A stretch of 64,000 bases of DNA from Mytilus edulis (GCF_963676685.1 NC_092354.1:17304746-17368745), one strand, 5' to 3'; positions 1 to 12,065 are shown, counted from the first letter of the stretch. Notes: generated by a model not told the origin, from the sequence alone. Made by a program: numbers and translations.

Positions 1-625
1 TATATTGTTCATTAAATATATATACCACCACATGTATTATGTTTATCACCAGTATGTGCTGTAAAAAGTGTTTCTCTACTGTCCCAGGTTAGCAGGAAGG
101 TTGGGCGTTCAGAAACGTTTCTATCCACGGCATATTCTATATGTCTGTCAAAGATCGGACTTTTTTCCGTTTGCATTGATTTTTACATTTCGCCACATGG
201 GTGGAGTTGGCTTTTATACGATGTGGGTTTTGCTCATTGTTGAGGCTGTATGGTGACTGAAATATGTGTTTTCTTTTCGCTGTAAGTTCTGATGGTCGAC
301 GGTCAGATTACACCTTCATCACATGTGTAATTCCTGTGTGTACTCTCACGTGGCTATAAGTTTTCTATAAAACCTCAATTCTTAATCACACACCTATTTT
401 AATACCGGTAGTTTAAAACCAGAATGCATTCCACTCAAATCTTAATTTACTAGGTGTGTCTATATTTTCTACCGAAGGTCGTTGAACAGGTTTATTCCGG
501 GAACACCGACTTCTTCCACCAATAACAGAGTACACATGTCTCGTCTGTTTTACTTATCACTAAATTCATGTTGAAAGTCTGTAAAATGAAGGTTTTACCA
601 CAAGTATCACAGAAGCTTAACATTA
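1..625. repeat. Mussel interspersed repeat remnants and a duplicated block
   Basis: No gene is visible. The first 60 bases carry a worn zinc-finger-linker-like stretch (TTTATCACCAGTATGTG). From about 68 a degenerate copy of a common mussel repeat runs on the plus strand (CTACTGTCCCAGGTTAG and, at about 222, GTTTTGCTCATTGTTGAGG). Bases 220-625 align with 29,855-30,225, sharing the words TTTTCTTTTCGCTG, GGTCGACGGTCAG and TGTTGAAAGTCTGT in the same order, so this is a duplicated segment. Small open frames here follow the repeat and have no family resemblance. Confidence 0.6.
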
Positions 626-639
626 TCAATGTTCTATGA

Positions 640-1560
640 GATATTATATGAGATCATGGTCAGATGACCCAGGCAATACAGACATGTTCACCTTACAATT
701 ATTTCATTCCCCAAATATAGCCGACCTATTACATCAAGAATTTGAAACACAGACCGAACACAAAAAATTAACAGTGACCAATGAACTATGAAAATGAGGT
801 CAAGATCAGATGATACTGCCTAGAACTTCATGTATATAATCATTTTGTACACTAAATATAGTTGACCTACTGTTGTGATACTGGCTAGAACTATACATGT
901 ATACCTTACAATCATTCAATACACCAAAAAACAGTTAACCTGTTGCTTATATAATATCTGATAGACTGACACAATTGACCAATGAACCATGAAAATGAGG
1001 TCCATGTCATATACTAATGCCTACTAGACAGACATGTACATCATACAGTCATTCAATACACCAATTATAGTTGACCTGTTGCTTATAGTACTGGAAAAAA
1101 AGACCAATCTCTGTGTTATAGTAGTCTAAACAAAACATTAACATTGACCAATGAAGCAAGAAAATAAGGTCAATATCAGATGAAACATGCCAGACTGACA
1201 TGCACCCATAACAGTCGACTCGATTATATTATATACACCACATATAGTTATCCTACTGCATTTGAGAAACGGACATACTTTAATCACGTAACTTTAACCT
1301 TAATCACTTATCCATGAAATGAGGTCGAGGTTAGTTGAATCCTGTCTGACGGACATGTAAACGGTTCAAAGAATACCAAATATACTGGTAGTTATCATAA
1401 TACCGTGCATAATTAGTAAGAAATTCACATTACAAAAAAAAAAAAATTTCGAGCAGTCACTGAACCATGAAATTAAGGTCAATGATAGTGATGAACTTGA
1501 TGAAAGTGAAGAAAACTACTCAAAATCCATCAAACAATTAATTTTATTTATATATATCAT
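640..1560. repeat. Tandem array of about 170-bp bivalve repeat
   Basis: The phrase TTGACCAATGAACCATGAAAATGAGGTC recurs in varied form at about 776, 974, 1145, 1296 and 1460, with the words ATAGTTGACCT and ACATGTACA between. Spacing is roughly 150-200 bases. The same repeat occurs as fragments at 12,460-12,600, 30,650-30,900 and 31,380-31,930. It has no long open frame. I know this sequence type as a dispersed repeat of mussels and oysters; its class is unknown to me. Confidence 0.6.
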
Positions 1561-1856
1561 GTATATAACATAGAAAAATACCCTGATGAACTCTCATACA
1601 ATCATATAAGCACTTACACCACATTTACATATGGGACAACATCCCTAATGCGCCTCGACAAAAGTCACGTGTAAAGAAAAAATCTCTGTGTAGTGATATT
1701 GGACATGTTTCTATTTTTAACAAATGACTGAACTTAATTATTTGTGGTGATTAGGAAAGTAGAGGAACATAGAATAAATGTGTAAAAACTATGGAGCTAT
1801 TGAATGTGTTCAAAGTATTAAATTTTCAAATAACTTATTGTGTTAAAAAGGGGATA

Positions 1857-2892
1857 TTGTAACGTTTGTGGGTCACTTTATTTGGTTCATTTATTTATTT
1901 CATTATTACTATTTTTGATTATTTTTCCAGAAAGATTGCTTTTTATTATTTTATTACTTTCCGATTTTTATTTCATTCATTAAATTTTAGTGACGTAACG
2001 AACCTCGCATTAGCATTAAAAATGTTTTCCCTTCTCAACCAATCAGAGAGCTCGATTGAATTCCCGGGGAAAATTTAGCTCGTGCAGATATTGTCTGCTA
2101 GAAATCATTCTCAGCCCAGACTTCCAGGTGTATAGATGTAAGGTAAAAAGGGGAATTTTCAACCATGTGCGCGATATTTTTGGAAGTGGTCTCGGTAGGA
2201 ATCACGCGCTATTTTTTTATACTATAATTAGTGTATTGAAGAAAAGGTGTTTTACAGTATTTTTAGGTAAGAAGTTCCCCCTCCTATGATTTTCATGTAC
2301 ATATTTTGAGTGACTAAAACTGGCTGGTTTTTGATCACGGTTTGCATTGGAGATTTAGCGGAAAACTTTGAATATTTACGTGTTGAGGCGTGAATTATTT
2401 AGAAAGCGGTTCGCTGGTTAAATTATGAGTTGAGTTTTTGAAAAGTTCTTTGAACTGAATAAAAGTTGTCAGTTGGCGAATAACGAGATTCGGTTAACTG
2501 TTCAGCTGTTCAGTTGTTAAGGTTAAAGTTATTTATAACTTGCGGGTTAAAGCAAGTAAAAGTTCGGAGTCATTATTTGTTGGCATTCACGTGAGTGACT
2601 CAAATCTATGACTTGAACTTAAGGACGGTAAATTTAAGTATTAAAGTGTTAACAAGCGAAATCCATATGCAAGCCCTGATCAGAACGGCAGAGTGAGTCG
2701 TTAAAGAAAGTTAGATACTGAAAGAATTTATTTTCTTGGTCTAAGAAATCTTGTTATAGACTGCAGAAATAGACCATTGACTCGCAAAACTGTAACTTGT
2801 TAAATGTGCAGCTGATTCATATGCGTGTTGTCTAATAAAAGTTGTATCTTATAGTGCAGCGGCGAAATCTGAAAAGACGCTTAGTTAAGGAG
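1857..2892 (+). mobile_element. Possible LTR fragment, cut by the transposon at 2.9 kb
   Basis: A purine-rich tract AAAAAGGGGATA (about 1846-1856) is followed by TGTAACGTTTGTGGG, the layout expected of a polypurine tract next to the start of a 3' LTR. An AATAAA lies at 2834-2839. The following sequence is interrupted at 2893 by the TIR transposon and may resume at 8288. No second LTR copy, gag or pol is seen in the window, so this is a suggestion only; it could be unique intergenic DNA. Confidence 0.25.
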
Positions 2893-2976
2893 TTTAATGC
2901 ACCCAAAGAACACACACCTGGATTTTTTTTAAATGAAAGAATGCATATTAAAGTTATATTTTAAACATGCCGTAAG
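2893..2976 (+). repeat. Left terminal inverted repeat of the 2.9-8.3 kb transposon
   Basis: Imperfect arm of about 84 bases. Outer part TTTAATGCACCCA then GAACACAC; inner anchor ATGCCGTAAG. It pairs with 8203-8287 inverted. Confidence 0.75.
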
Positions 2977-5900
2977 AAAATCGTATGGTCGAATTTCCGT
3001 AAAAATGGCTTTTTAGAGCGTTATGTAGTGTATAAAAAAAATTCACTGATACACTAAAATGTTAATTTTTATTACAAATCACAATATTACGGCTATTTTT
3101 TCAATTGATAATGTAAGAATATATCACTGACGATAAAAATAGTCAATAATTGTTTTAAAAATATTTACCATTAACCTTTTAAAAACCGTTTTACTTCAGT
3201 AGTTGTGATTAACACGATTTTCACCGGTTTCCGTTAATAACAGGATAATTATAAAACACTTCATTTGTGCTTATTTGGCATAAATATACACTTCGATATT
3301 TACTTTATACAAAACAACTTTCGTTTGTTACATTTCTTATTCGATTAAAAATAAATTTTTAATTTGAATAGAACACCTCAATCTGTTACACATTTATTTA
3401 ATTCCGGAATTACGGTCCGGGACGTTTATTTTTGTTTAATCCTCACTCCGTTCAGTTCTATCACTGTACAAGCCAAATGTCGATTAGCATTTCACATTGA
3501 AATTGTTTGATTAATATCAGTTTTAGGGTTTATATTTGTCTTTACACTAGTTTTATATTTGCTTTGTTGTTGATTTCATTGTTTTTTTGTTATTTTTAAT
3601 ACCCAGAGTGGTAATATATTGGTTTTTTTATCATTGTTTACATTGTGTTAAGTAATCGTTTAAAATTATTCCGGATCTGTTGTGAAAATTTTCCGGATAA
3701 TGTCACAGTTCGGTAGTCCTTTAAAACTTCCCCCAACAAGTGCAAAGAGAGGGAAGTCTTCCTTAGATTGGCAGGAATGCATAAATTGTCAGATTAAAAG
3801 CCCGGAAAAATTATATATTTTCGCTGACAAGGGCAAAGTTAGTTTTATTGAAGCTACTAAACTACGGAAAGATGAGATCTATTTGAAGATTGTAGAAGAA
3901 TTGTCTTCTATAAATCATTTTTTTTCGGAAAATATTGATGTTAGATACCATAGATCTTGTTGTAAATCTTACACCAGTAAGCAGAATCTATCTTGTTATA
4001 AACAAGATTTTAAGGAAACGGAGGAGAATATAGGTGGTGCTTGCATTTTTTTACCTGCTGCAAGAACATCTAGAATCACAACTAGATCAGAGTGGTATTC
4101 CTGTATTTTTTGTAAGAACAAAACTTACAAAAAAGATGCTAAATTGCACAAAGTGGAATCAGAAGACAGAATTAAGAATATACTTGAGGCAGCTAGAATT
4201 AATTCGGATCATGAGTCAACGGTTTTACCTGAAAATTTTACTGAAAATGCCCTTCATCATTCGGCCTGTATAACTAAATATCTACTGAAAACACCCCAAA
4301 AAGTAAAAGCAGAATCTTCTGACCACGATACTGCATTTGTGAAGTTGGTATCAGAAATTAATTCAGACCTGATGGTAAAGCATAAGGCTTTTATGATGTC
4401 CAACTTGCTTGACTCCGTTTGGGTTTTGCTGCGACTTCTGTTCAGAGAAGTAATTACATTTCCAATGGAACTTCCAGAACAAATTAAACAAGCAATCCCC
4501 TTCTGGACTGGGTTTAATGGCCTAGTCTCATAATCACTTCCTTGTCGGACACGTGTTACATATGCACCAGTTGTTGACTCGAAGCCAAGCGATATGTCAA
4601 CCGTTTATACAACAATGAAGAAATGTATGGACATGTCAAAAGAAGTAGGACAGGACTTTGCAATACAGACGTTTGATCAACAACTTTACGCAGTATCACA
4701 GCAAGTGAAATGGTCAATGCCGGAAGTTTTTCAATCCCATATTTTGAGGCTTGGTGGATTTAACACACTTTCTTGTTTTATAGCTTGTATTGGCAAATTG
4801 TGGACAGATAGAGGTCTTTGGGATCTTATGGTTGATTCTGGTGTTTATGCCGGATGCACTGTTGACCAGATGCTCATAGGGAAACAGTTTAACCGATCAG
4901 TTCGAGGTTTAACACTCGTATATGAAGCATTACGATCGTTATGGTTTGCTTCGTTTTTCAAATGGTGTGAGGAAAATGATTGTATTGATGCAATACCAAA
5001 GGATGTATGGGTGATGCTGTCTGAATGTCAAGCAAAGTTTTCAGATGAATCGGAATCTTACAAAGATGTACTTAACGAGTTAACGATTCTGTATACCACC
5101 CATGTATTACCATTAACAGTTAGATTCAGGAACTAGGGATATCTCGAGTCCCCGACATTTAAGTACTGGGATATGTTCCTGAACGCGGTTGAAGTAATGC
5201 TCCAAAACATTCGTGCAGAACGGGAGGGTTTGTGGTCATTGCATTTACATACTACTACTGATATGCTGCCATACTTCTTCATAACCAACAGAACAAATTA
5301 CTCCAGATGGACCCTGGTTTATATTCTTGATATTCTTGATATCCCTCTTAAAGTTCAATCAGCATTTGATTCTGGTGAATTTGCAATTCACCAAAAAAAG
5401 GGAACTTTTAACGGCATTTGGAGTGACATGGCCACCGAAAAAAAACATTATAAAAGACTCTAAAGGGCATGGGGGGATTGTTGGATTAACCCGCAAAAAA
5501 TCTGCTTTGATTAGATGGACATTAACGAGACATGTTCTCGGTCATTTCGGTTCAGAAATGCGTGATAGAGCTGGTTTGTCCATAGAGAGTGATTTATCTC
5601 ACGAGGAAATGAAACCAGCAGCAATGACAAGAGATAACCAACAGGTTAGTGATTTGATAGATCATACCATCAACAAAATGACAGATCCTTTTGATGTTAC
5701 CTTACATCCAGTTCCTCTCATAAACATTTCAACTGGGATGCACGCATCTAAAGAAGTTCAAGATTCTTTATTGAATTCTATTAATGAGGGCACACAAAGG
5801 GTTAAATCCTTTGTTGATGGTTTTTTGTCGAATGGGCAGTCTCGAAGTTTCTATAACCCGATATCAAGATCTAAACTAAAGTCTTTCGAGGATATGACGA

Positions 5901-8286
5901 AAAAAACTAAACTAAAGTGTCGTTCTGGTGACACAGTTAATGTGCATATCAACCCAGAGTTAGTTTTTAGGCGTGCCTTGGCTTTGGCAAATTGTCGAGA
6001 GGATGTAACAGTTGAAAAAGTTCTGTCCTATCCAATTGGCCCAATCCCAACATCCATATTCCACGACGATGGTACAATGCGCAAGACTTGCAAGGCAGAT
6101 TTAGCTCACATACTGGAACAGGATGTAGTAGTCTGTCAAATCCTTCCAATATTCTATATATCCCGAACCACCCATATAAGAGATGGCATGGCATTATTGC
6201 AATCTATCAATGCAAAAAGGTTTAAAACATTTGGTGATTTGGCTTTAGATTTTGTCCGCAATCAGGTTGCTTGCTTTCAATATGCTTCAGTGGTTGCTGA
6301 CATTTTTGATAGATATGACATTCAAAATTCCATTAAAAGCTCTGAACGGGAACGTCGATCAAAGTCATTTTTCAATCCAAAAGTGTTTCAAGTAATCGAA
6401 GGAAGAATCATTCCAGACTGGAAAAAATTTCTTAGTTCAGGTGAAAACAAGCAGTCACTTATAAAGTTTCTTGGTGAATTCACTTTGCAATATATGAAAG
6501 AAAATAGTTGTCTAATGGATGGACAAAAACTGTACCTTGCTGGATCATTTCCAAATCCAGAAATAGTGAAAATAATAAGTTCCAAAGGTATATCAGATTG
6601 CAGTGAATTGTCAAATACACAAGAAGAGGCAGATACACGTATTATTCTGCATGCATTGAATGCTGACAAACTGTACAAGGAAAAGGATGTAAACGGTCGC
6701 ATTATTGTAAAGTCTCCGGATACGGACGTGCTAGTACTTTTAATACATTATTTCCCACAGATGACTCATATATCTGAATTGTGGTTTCAAACAGGAATGA
6801 TCACTAGCATTAAGGATTGTCGGCGTTACATTCCTGTTCATGAGCTGTGTGGGTCGTTAAATTCAGTTTTGTGTAAAATCCTACCAGCGGCACACGCTAT
6901 TACAGGATGTGATACTACATCGTCTTTATTTGGCATAGGCAAGAAATCCATGCTAAAGGCACTAAAAGAAACGCCTGTTCATTTCAATGACTTGTCCCAG
7001 ATATCTTTATTAGATATAGAAGATTCGGTAGCCGTCAGTCGAAAACTCGTAACTAGGCTTTATTATCCTAAAGGAAAGTCCAAACGCTGCCATAATAATC
7101 TGAACAGTTTCCGGGTGAAATTAGCCGCATGTAAAGATTCTAGCTTGGTCCGACTCCCTCCTTGTGAAACATCTTTCAAATAGCCCGTCCTTAGGTCTTC
7201 TTTCCAAACCAAAATCTGGATGAGTGCACATATCGCCAAGTCTGCTATTGGATCGCCTCTACAGTTTGGTTGGAAAGAAGGAAAGTGTGGTCTTGAACCT
7301 GTCTTGTTTGAAGGTCAAATGTCATCCGACTTCCTTCAAGATTTGGTGTGCACATGCAAAGGAAAATCAGTTTGCAGTAAAAGTTGTGTGTGTTTTGAAA
7401 AGAATTTGTCCTGTACTGCACTGTGTCAATGTCAAGCATCAGACCTTTGTAAAAACATCAATACACACCTGACAGATATAGATGATGATGCTTGATTACC
7501 TGACCTATCTACGTCTTAATAATGCTAATTCATATATAAACTTGTTTTGCTTTTAGTTTTTGTCCACTTTTTCTGTTGATTTAATATACGTTTAGTTTAT
7601 TTTGACACTGAAGGTATTTCCGTTTTTATGATAGGACGATCGGGCATTCCTAATGTTAAAAAACGTCAAAAAAACGTTGATATGATGCTAACATATTTTA
7701 TAAACCTTATATGAATACATTTTGATTGTACAACAAAAATATTAATGACAGCTTTTGTCTGCAAAAAAAAAATGTAAAAAATTTACTGAAATAATCATCA
7801 TGACCATTGAAACTGAAATCAATGAAATTAACTTTTATAGCCCTTTACCTGACTTTAAACTTTTGTATAGTAGCAAGTCGTCTTAAGACTTCATTTTTAT
7901 GGGAAAAAAATATTACCAAAGTTCAAGGTCATTCTTGTATGGAAACTAAATGAAGTCATAAATAAACAAAATGTATCATATAACGAAAAACGTTAATTTT
8001 AACGTTAAAAATGACGTATTTAGAAAAAAAAATGATATGCCCAACAGGCTCCATATATGTTGAATGAAATATTGTCCCCTGATTGTTTAATATGTTTTAT
8101 GTTCCTAAGTTTAGCCCAAAATAGACAGTAGAGACAAAATTTTGCAATATTCAATTGTTGACCTTTGACCTCAATTATGCAAAATTCCGACCACTTCTCA
8201 TGCTTACGGCATCATTAATATTAAAGTCAAAAATTTTATCTTTTCAATGATATATAATTTAGCCGTGTGTTCGGTGGGTGCATTAA
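2894..8286 (+). mobile_element. Academ-like DNA transposon with TIRs and TTAA flanks
   Basis: About 5.4 kb bounded by inverted repeats. The left end reads TTTAATGCACCCA from 2893; the right end reads TGGGTGCATTAAA to 8287. In the first 27 bases of each arm 23 match, and the word ATGCCGTAAG occurs at equal depth (2967-2976 and, inverted, 8203-8212). TTAA stands at both outer edges (2894-2897 and 8283-8286), consistent with a 4-bp TTAA target duplication. The interior has a single plus-strand gene (3700-7495) with a FEN/XPG-like nuclease core. From memory, the Academ superfamily has an XPG-like nuclease and 3-4-bp duplications, which fits; Kolobok or piggyBac-type TTAA users are the alternatives, but I see no DDE or THAP signature. 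About 700-800 bases on each side of the gene are AT-rich and noncoding. Confidence 0.75.
3700..7495 (+). pseudogene. Transposase-like protein: zinc motifs, FEN/XPG-like nuclease, CXC tail; broken
   Basis: One long gene of about 1260 codons, in a family I know as very abundant uncharacterised proteins of corals and molluscs. The first ATG in frame is at 3700. The N-terminus has two C-x2-C ... H-x3-C modules (ECINC with YHRSC; SCIFC with HHSAC). The middle carries the family phrases QTFDQQLYA, FNRSVRGLTL, NRTNYSRW and FRRALALANCREDVTVEK. The nuclease-like core has EEADTR (6623-6640), SPDTDVLVLL (about 6713-6742) and ITGCDTTSSLFGIGKKS (from about 6899), which match in order the acidic motifs and helix-hairpin-helix of FEN1/XPG. 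The tail (about 7350-7470) is Cys-rich with CTC, CVC and CQC, like Tesmin/TSO1 CXC. Lesions: in-frame stops at 4531 (TAA), 5134 (TAG) and 7181 (TAG), and a one-base gain in an A8 run at 5438-5445. Everything else stays open, so the copy is young or the stops are read through. Action inferred: DNA cutting during transposition, in the nucleus. Confidence 0.8.
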
Positions 8287-8287
8287 A
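8203..8287 (-). repeat. Right terminal inverted repeat of the 2.9-8.3 kb transposon
   Basis: Reverse complement of the left arm, with CTTACGGCAT at the inner side and GTGTGTTCGGTGGGTGC then ATTAAA at the outer side. The match is strongest in the outer 27 bases and at the inner anchor; the middle is diverged. Confidence 0.75.
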
Positions 8288-10133
8288 AAAAATATTTTTT
8301 GATTCTACCGCTGGTCTATTACTGAATTATTTTATTGCAGAGAAACGCCTTGTCCCTTGCCTGAATTGATCCTTCGATTAAAACTCGTCCTGATTACTTC
8401 CCTTGGTATTGGTAACAACCTAGATTTTGAACCTCCCATGAGTCTGCGTTTCATGGTTTGCTGATTACAGATTATTTAAGTGAAAGCATATTCAGGACAG
8501 AACGAGTCTTATGTTGTCTTAGCTTCCCTTTGGATATTTATTTTCTGGTATTTGCTTGTGTATTTGGTATATAAATCCAACTACGGGTTTGGAAATTCTG
8601 AAATAGATTTGTTGATATTAAAGTCGGTTAATTTTGTGGTGTCGTACTTGAAACGCCCACACTTTTTGGGTCGGGCTATTTACATTTGGTCCGTCTGTCT
8701 GTCTGCCCCTTTATTTATTGTTTACCTTTAGGTTTATGGGAAATGTTTTAGTTTTACTCCAACCCATACAGATCTATAATATAGAATTAGTGTAGGACGG
8801 TACTTCATACTTGAGCAATAAAAATACCTAGACATATTTTTAGAGGTGCAGTATATTACTCGGCTACTACCCTAACTGTAGTGTTAGGACTGATTTCTCT
8901 GGTAAACTGATATTGCCAGATCCTATATTTGGTAACAGTCCAGATTGTCATTCAGTTGTTCGTCAAGTTCTACACTAGGATAGCATGACTGCGGTCAAGG
9001 TCAAAGGTTAGGATCTAGTTGGCCCTCTGAGTAGACTTAAGATCTTCTTTGTTTACCTTTGGTAATAGAATCCAGAAGTCACACTTAACTGAGACTTGGA
9101 GAGTACTGAACATCAGAGACATCTTGTTCCAGAACACATATTTTAAATGAATTATAAACTGGTGGCATAGACCGGTAAAAATTATACCTAATAAAACTCT
9201 TTAAAATATTCTAGTCGGGCATCACTTTAATAGAAGTCCTAGAGCGAAAGCATAGGCCGAACCTACCCTCGAGATAGATTAAATGAAAAGTTGGGTTGCT
9301 GTCTAGTTTATAGAAAGTATAGGTTAAGGTCGCATAGACAGTACCCCAGTTTCGTTTCAATATTTAACCACAAGGAGCCGCATCACAAAAGGATGTTCGG
9401 GGTTTGCTAATTTACGGAAAAAGTAATCTCACTTCGTACCCCGAAAATTTAACCACATATGTGAAAATGTTACACCTTCGAAACGAGCTATCATACATAT
9501 CCAAGTTTACGATATGGACTGAGCTACAGGAAAAAACGTTACCATTACCGCCTATGTAAAAACAATTAAAGATTTTGACCCATATGTTAACTTGTCTCTG
9601 TAAATTATGGCTGTCATAATTTTTTTTCGTCTAATTCAAACAATCGAAATCAAATAATAAAGATATAACATAACAGTGTGAGCAGGTTTCACTCACTTAC
9701 AAATTTATTTATATTTTATACCTTAAGGCTATCCAGTCAAATTAACAGACGAATTTCAGCCAAGTAATTACTGGTTTTTAAATTATAAAAACAAACCCAT
9801 TCAACCATTGCACACTTACACCACATTTCTCTGGAAGTTATCATTGTCATTGAACCATTACACACTTACACCATTATGAAAGCACCATAGGTGTTTTAAT
9901 GTGCCTCTTTAATGCATTTCTTCTGAAAACAATTTTCATGTTGTTTGTCATAAGGGCAGATCCTATGTAGGTCATTTCTTCAAAATTATACATCATTTAA
10001 AACAAAAATAAGATTTTTCGCAAAAATCGCGCTAGAGCATGGTCTCATGTATCTAGTATGTCAATTGCAACTCTCATTGGACTCACAACTACCTGCATAC
10101 ATCTCGTTTATGAGTTTTATTTCATGTATGTAT
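8288..10133. other. Intergenic, no gene seen
   Basis: Apart from a zinc-finger-like worn fragment at about 9,800-9,870 (two copies of ACACTTACACCA), I see no coding pattern. Bases 8,288-8,480 may continue the sequence interrupted by the transposon. A short open frame at 8,480-8,731 is hydrophobic but matches no family I know. Confidence 0.5.
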
Positions 10134-11705
10134 TCAAATGTGTCCCTCTAAGCTAACGTGATGACTTAGCCGTTTGCCATATACACCACAGTCATGTGGT
10201 TTGGCACATGTATGAGTTCTCATGTGACTCTGTAAACTACCATGTTGACTAAACCCTTTACCACATACACCACATTCATGAGGTTTCTCCCCTGTATGTG
10301 TTCTCATGTGAGTTTGTAAATTACCAAGGTGACGAAATCCTTTACCACATACATCACAGTCATAAGGTTTATCGCCTGTATGTATTCTCATGTGTCTCTG
10401 TAAAGTAATACGTTGAATAAACCTTTTACCACATACATTACAGTCATGAGGTTTGTCACCGGTATGTGTTCTCATGTGATTTTTTAAGTAACCAAGCCGA
10501 CTGAACCGTTTACCACATACATCACAGCCATGAGGTTTATCGCCTGTATGTATTCTCATGTGTCTCTGTAAATTATTAAGCTGAATAAACCTTTTACCAC
10601 ACACATCACAGATATAAGGTTTATCGCCTGTATGTATTCTCATGTGTACTTGTAAACCACCATGTTTACTAAACCGTTTATCACATACATCACAGTTATG
10701 AGGTTTATCGCCTGTATGTATTCTCATGTGTCTCTGTAAGCTACTCTGCAGATTAAACGGTTTACCACATATATCACATTCATGAGATTTGTCATCTGTG
10801 TGTATTATCATGTGTCTCTGTAAAATAGCATGAAGGCTAAACCCTTTACCACATACATTGCATTTATGAGGTTTATCACCTGTATGTATTATCATGTGCT
10901 GTTTTAAACTACTATGCTGACTAAACCTTTTACCACATACATCACAGTCAAAAGGTTTATCCCCTGTATGTGTTCTCATGTGAGTCTTTAAACCACTATG
11001 CTGTGTAAACCCTTTACCACATACACCACAGTCATAAGGTTTATCACCTGTATGTGTTCTCATGTGTCTCTTTAAACAACCATGCTGACTAAACTGTTTA
11101 CCACATATATCACAGCCATGAGATTTCTTCTCTGTATGTGTTCTCATGTGTCTCTTTAAACTACCATGCTGACTAAACTGTTTACCACATACATCACAGC
11201 CATGAGATTTCTTCTCTGTATGTGTTCTCATGTGTCTCTTTAAACAACCATGCTGACTTAACTGTTTACCACATACATCACAGTCATGAGGTTTCTTCCC
11301 TGTATTTGTTCTCATGTGTCTCAGTAAATAGCGACGGCAAATAAACCCTTTACCACATACATCACAGTCATGAAGTGTTTCATCTGTATGTGTTCTCTTA
11401 TGAACCTGTAAATTACTATGCTGACTAATCACTTTACCACATACATCACAGTTATGAGGTTTATCACCAGTATGTATTCTCGTGTGTATTTGTAAACCAC
11501 CATGTTGACTAAACCGTTTACCACATACATCACAGTCATGAGGTTTATCACCAGTATGTGTTCTCCTATGTCTCTTTGAGTCATTACATTGAACAGATTC
11601 TTTCGAACAAACATCACATTTTTGTAGTTTATCCCCAGTATGTGTTCTTTCATGTTTCTGTGGAGTATCGTCGAGAATAACTAAATCCTCTACACCATAC
11701 ATCAT
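10134..11705 (-). CDS. C2H2 zinc-finger protein A1, 17 fingers plus a degenerate one
   Basis: 523 residues. After a short N-terminus (MMYGVEDLVILDDTPQ) comes an unbroken array of 28-residue C2H2 units of the form CDVCGKxFSxxxxLxxHMRTH joined by TGDKP linkers, so a sequence-specific DNA-binding nuclear protein is expected. I count 17 fingers and an 18th at the C-terminus with Cys to Tyr (CGVYGK) and no second His before the stop. Finger 4 ends HMRTN instead of H-H. No KRAB, SCAN or BTB domain is present. The start ATG at 11,705 is chosen because the same MMYG motif starts paralogue A2 (41,088-42,854). Upstream DNA is homologous between the two for about 350 bases. A 5' exon may exist; none is resolved. 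Part of a local family with B1, B2 and A2. Confidence 0.85.
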   Translation of the reverse strand: MMYGVEDLVILDDTPQKHERTHTGDKLQKCDVCSKESVQCNDSKRHRRTHTGDKPHDCDVCGKRFSQHGGLQIHTRIHTGDKPHNCDVCGKVISQHSNLQVHKRTHTDETLHDCDVCGKGFICRRYLLRHMRTNTGKKPHDCDVCGKQLSQHGCLKRHMRTHTEKKSHGCDVCGKQFSQHGSLKRHMRTHTEKKSHGCDICGKQFSQHGCLKRHMRTHTGDKPYDCGVCGKGFTQHSGLKTHMRTHTGDKPFDCDVCGKRFSQHSSLKQHMIIHTGDKPHKCNVCGKGFSLHAILQRHMIIHTDDKSHECDICGKPFNLQSSLQRHMRIHTGDKPHNCDVCDKRFSKHGGLQVHMRIHTGDKPYICDVCGKRFIQLNNLQRHMRIHTGDKPHGCDVCGKRFSRLGYLKNHMRTHTGDKPHDCNVCGKRFIQRITLQRHMRIHTGDKPYDCDVCGKGFRHLGNLQTHMRTHTGEKPHECGVCGKGFSQHGSLQSHMRTHTCAKPHDCGVYGKRLSHHVSLEGHI

Positions 11706-12065
11706 GTTGTTAAGGATTATCTCCAGTTGAAACGAAGTTGTATAGTATATAAAAGAAAATAATAATAATATATTAAGAAAAATTCAAATACTAGTCTTTA
11801 ATGACCAAATGTTTAAATGTTCACAATGGTCAAGTAGGTTCCGTAATCGTTTAGGTTTCGATGTGAACGTGAACTGAATTTTGAGGTTTTTTTTCATAGT
11901 TTTTAATATCATACTTGTTCTGTTCAATGTTGTTAATTGTCTGCAGGGTACATGTATCAGCTTAATTGCAGTAATGGTCGTTTAAGTTTTTGCCAGTGGT
12001 CACTTCTATCATTGTTTTATTCACAATACCATTTTACCGAAGGTTACATGTACGATTGTCAAAAA
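11706..12065 (-). promoter_or_regulatory. 5' flank shared by zinc-finger genes A1 and A2
   Basis: This stretch aligns with 42,855-43,190 with only scattered differences, for example TAATGACCAAATGTTTAAATG against GAATGACCAAATGTTTGAATG and CGATTGTCAAAAATGATT in both. The frame continues open upstream of the ATG for the residues TTSFQLEIIL in both copies, so part may be coding or 5' UTR. Homology ends near 12,080, where the A2 side carries a small hairpin element. Confidence 0.55.

Noticed and set aside
5967..6702. Minus-strand frames inside the transposase-like gene
   Set aside because: Shadows of a strongly supported plus-strand frame.
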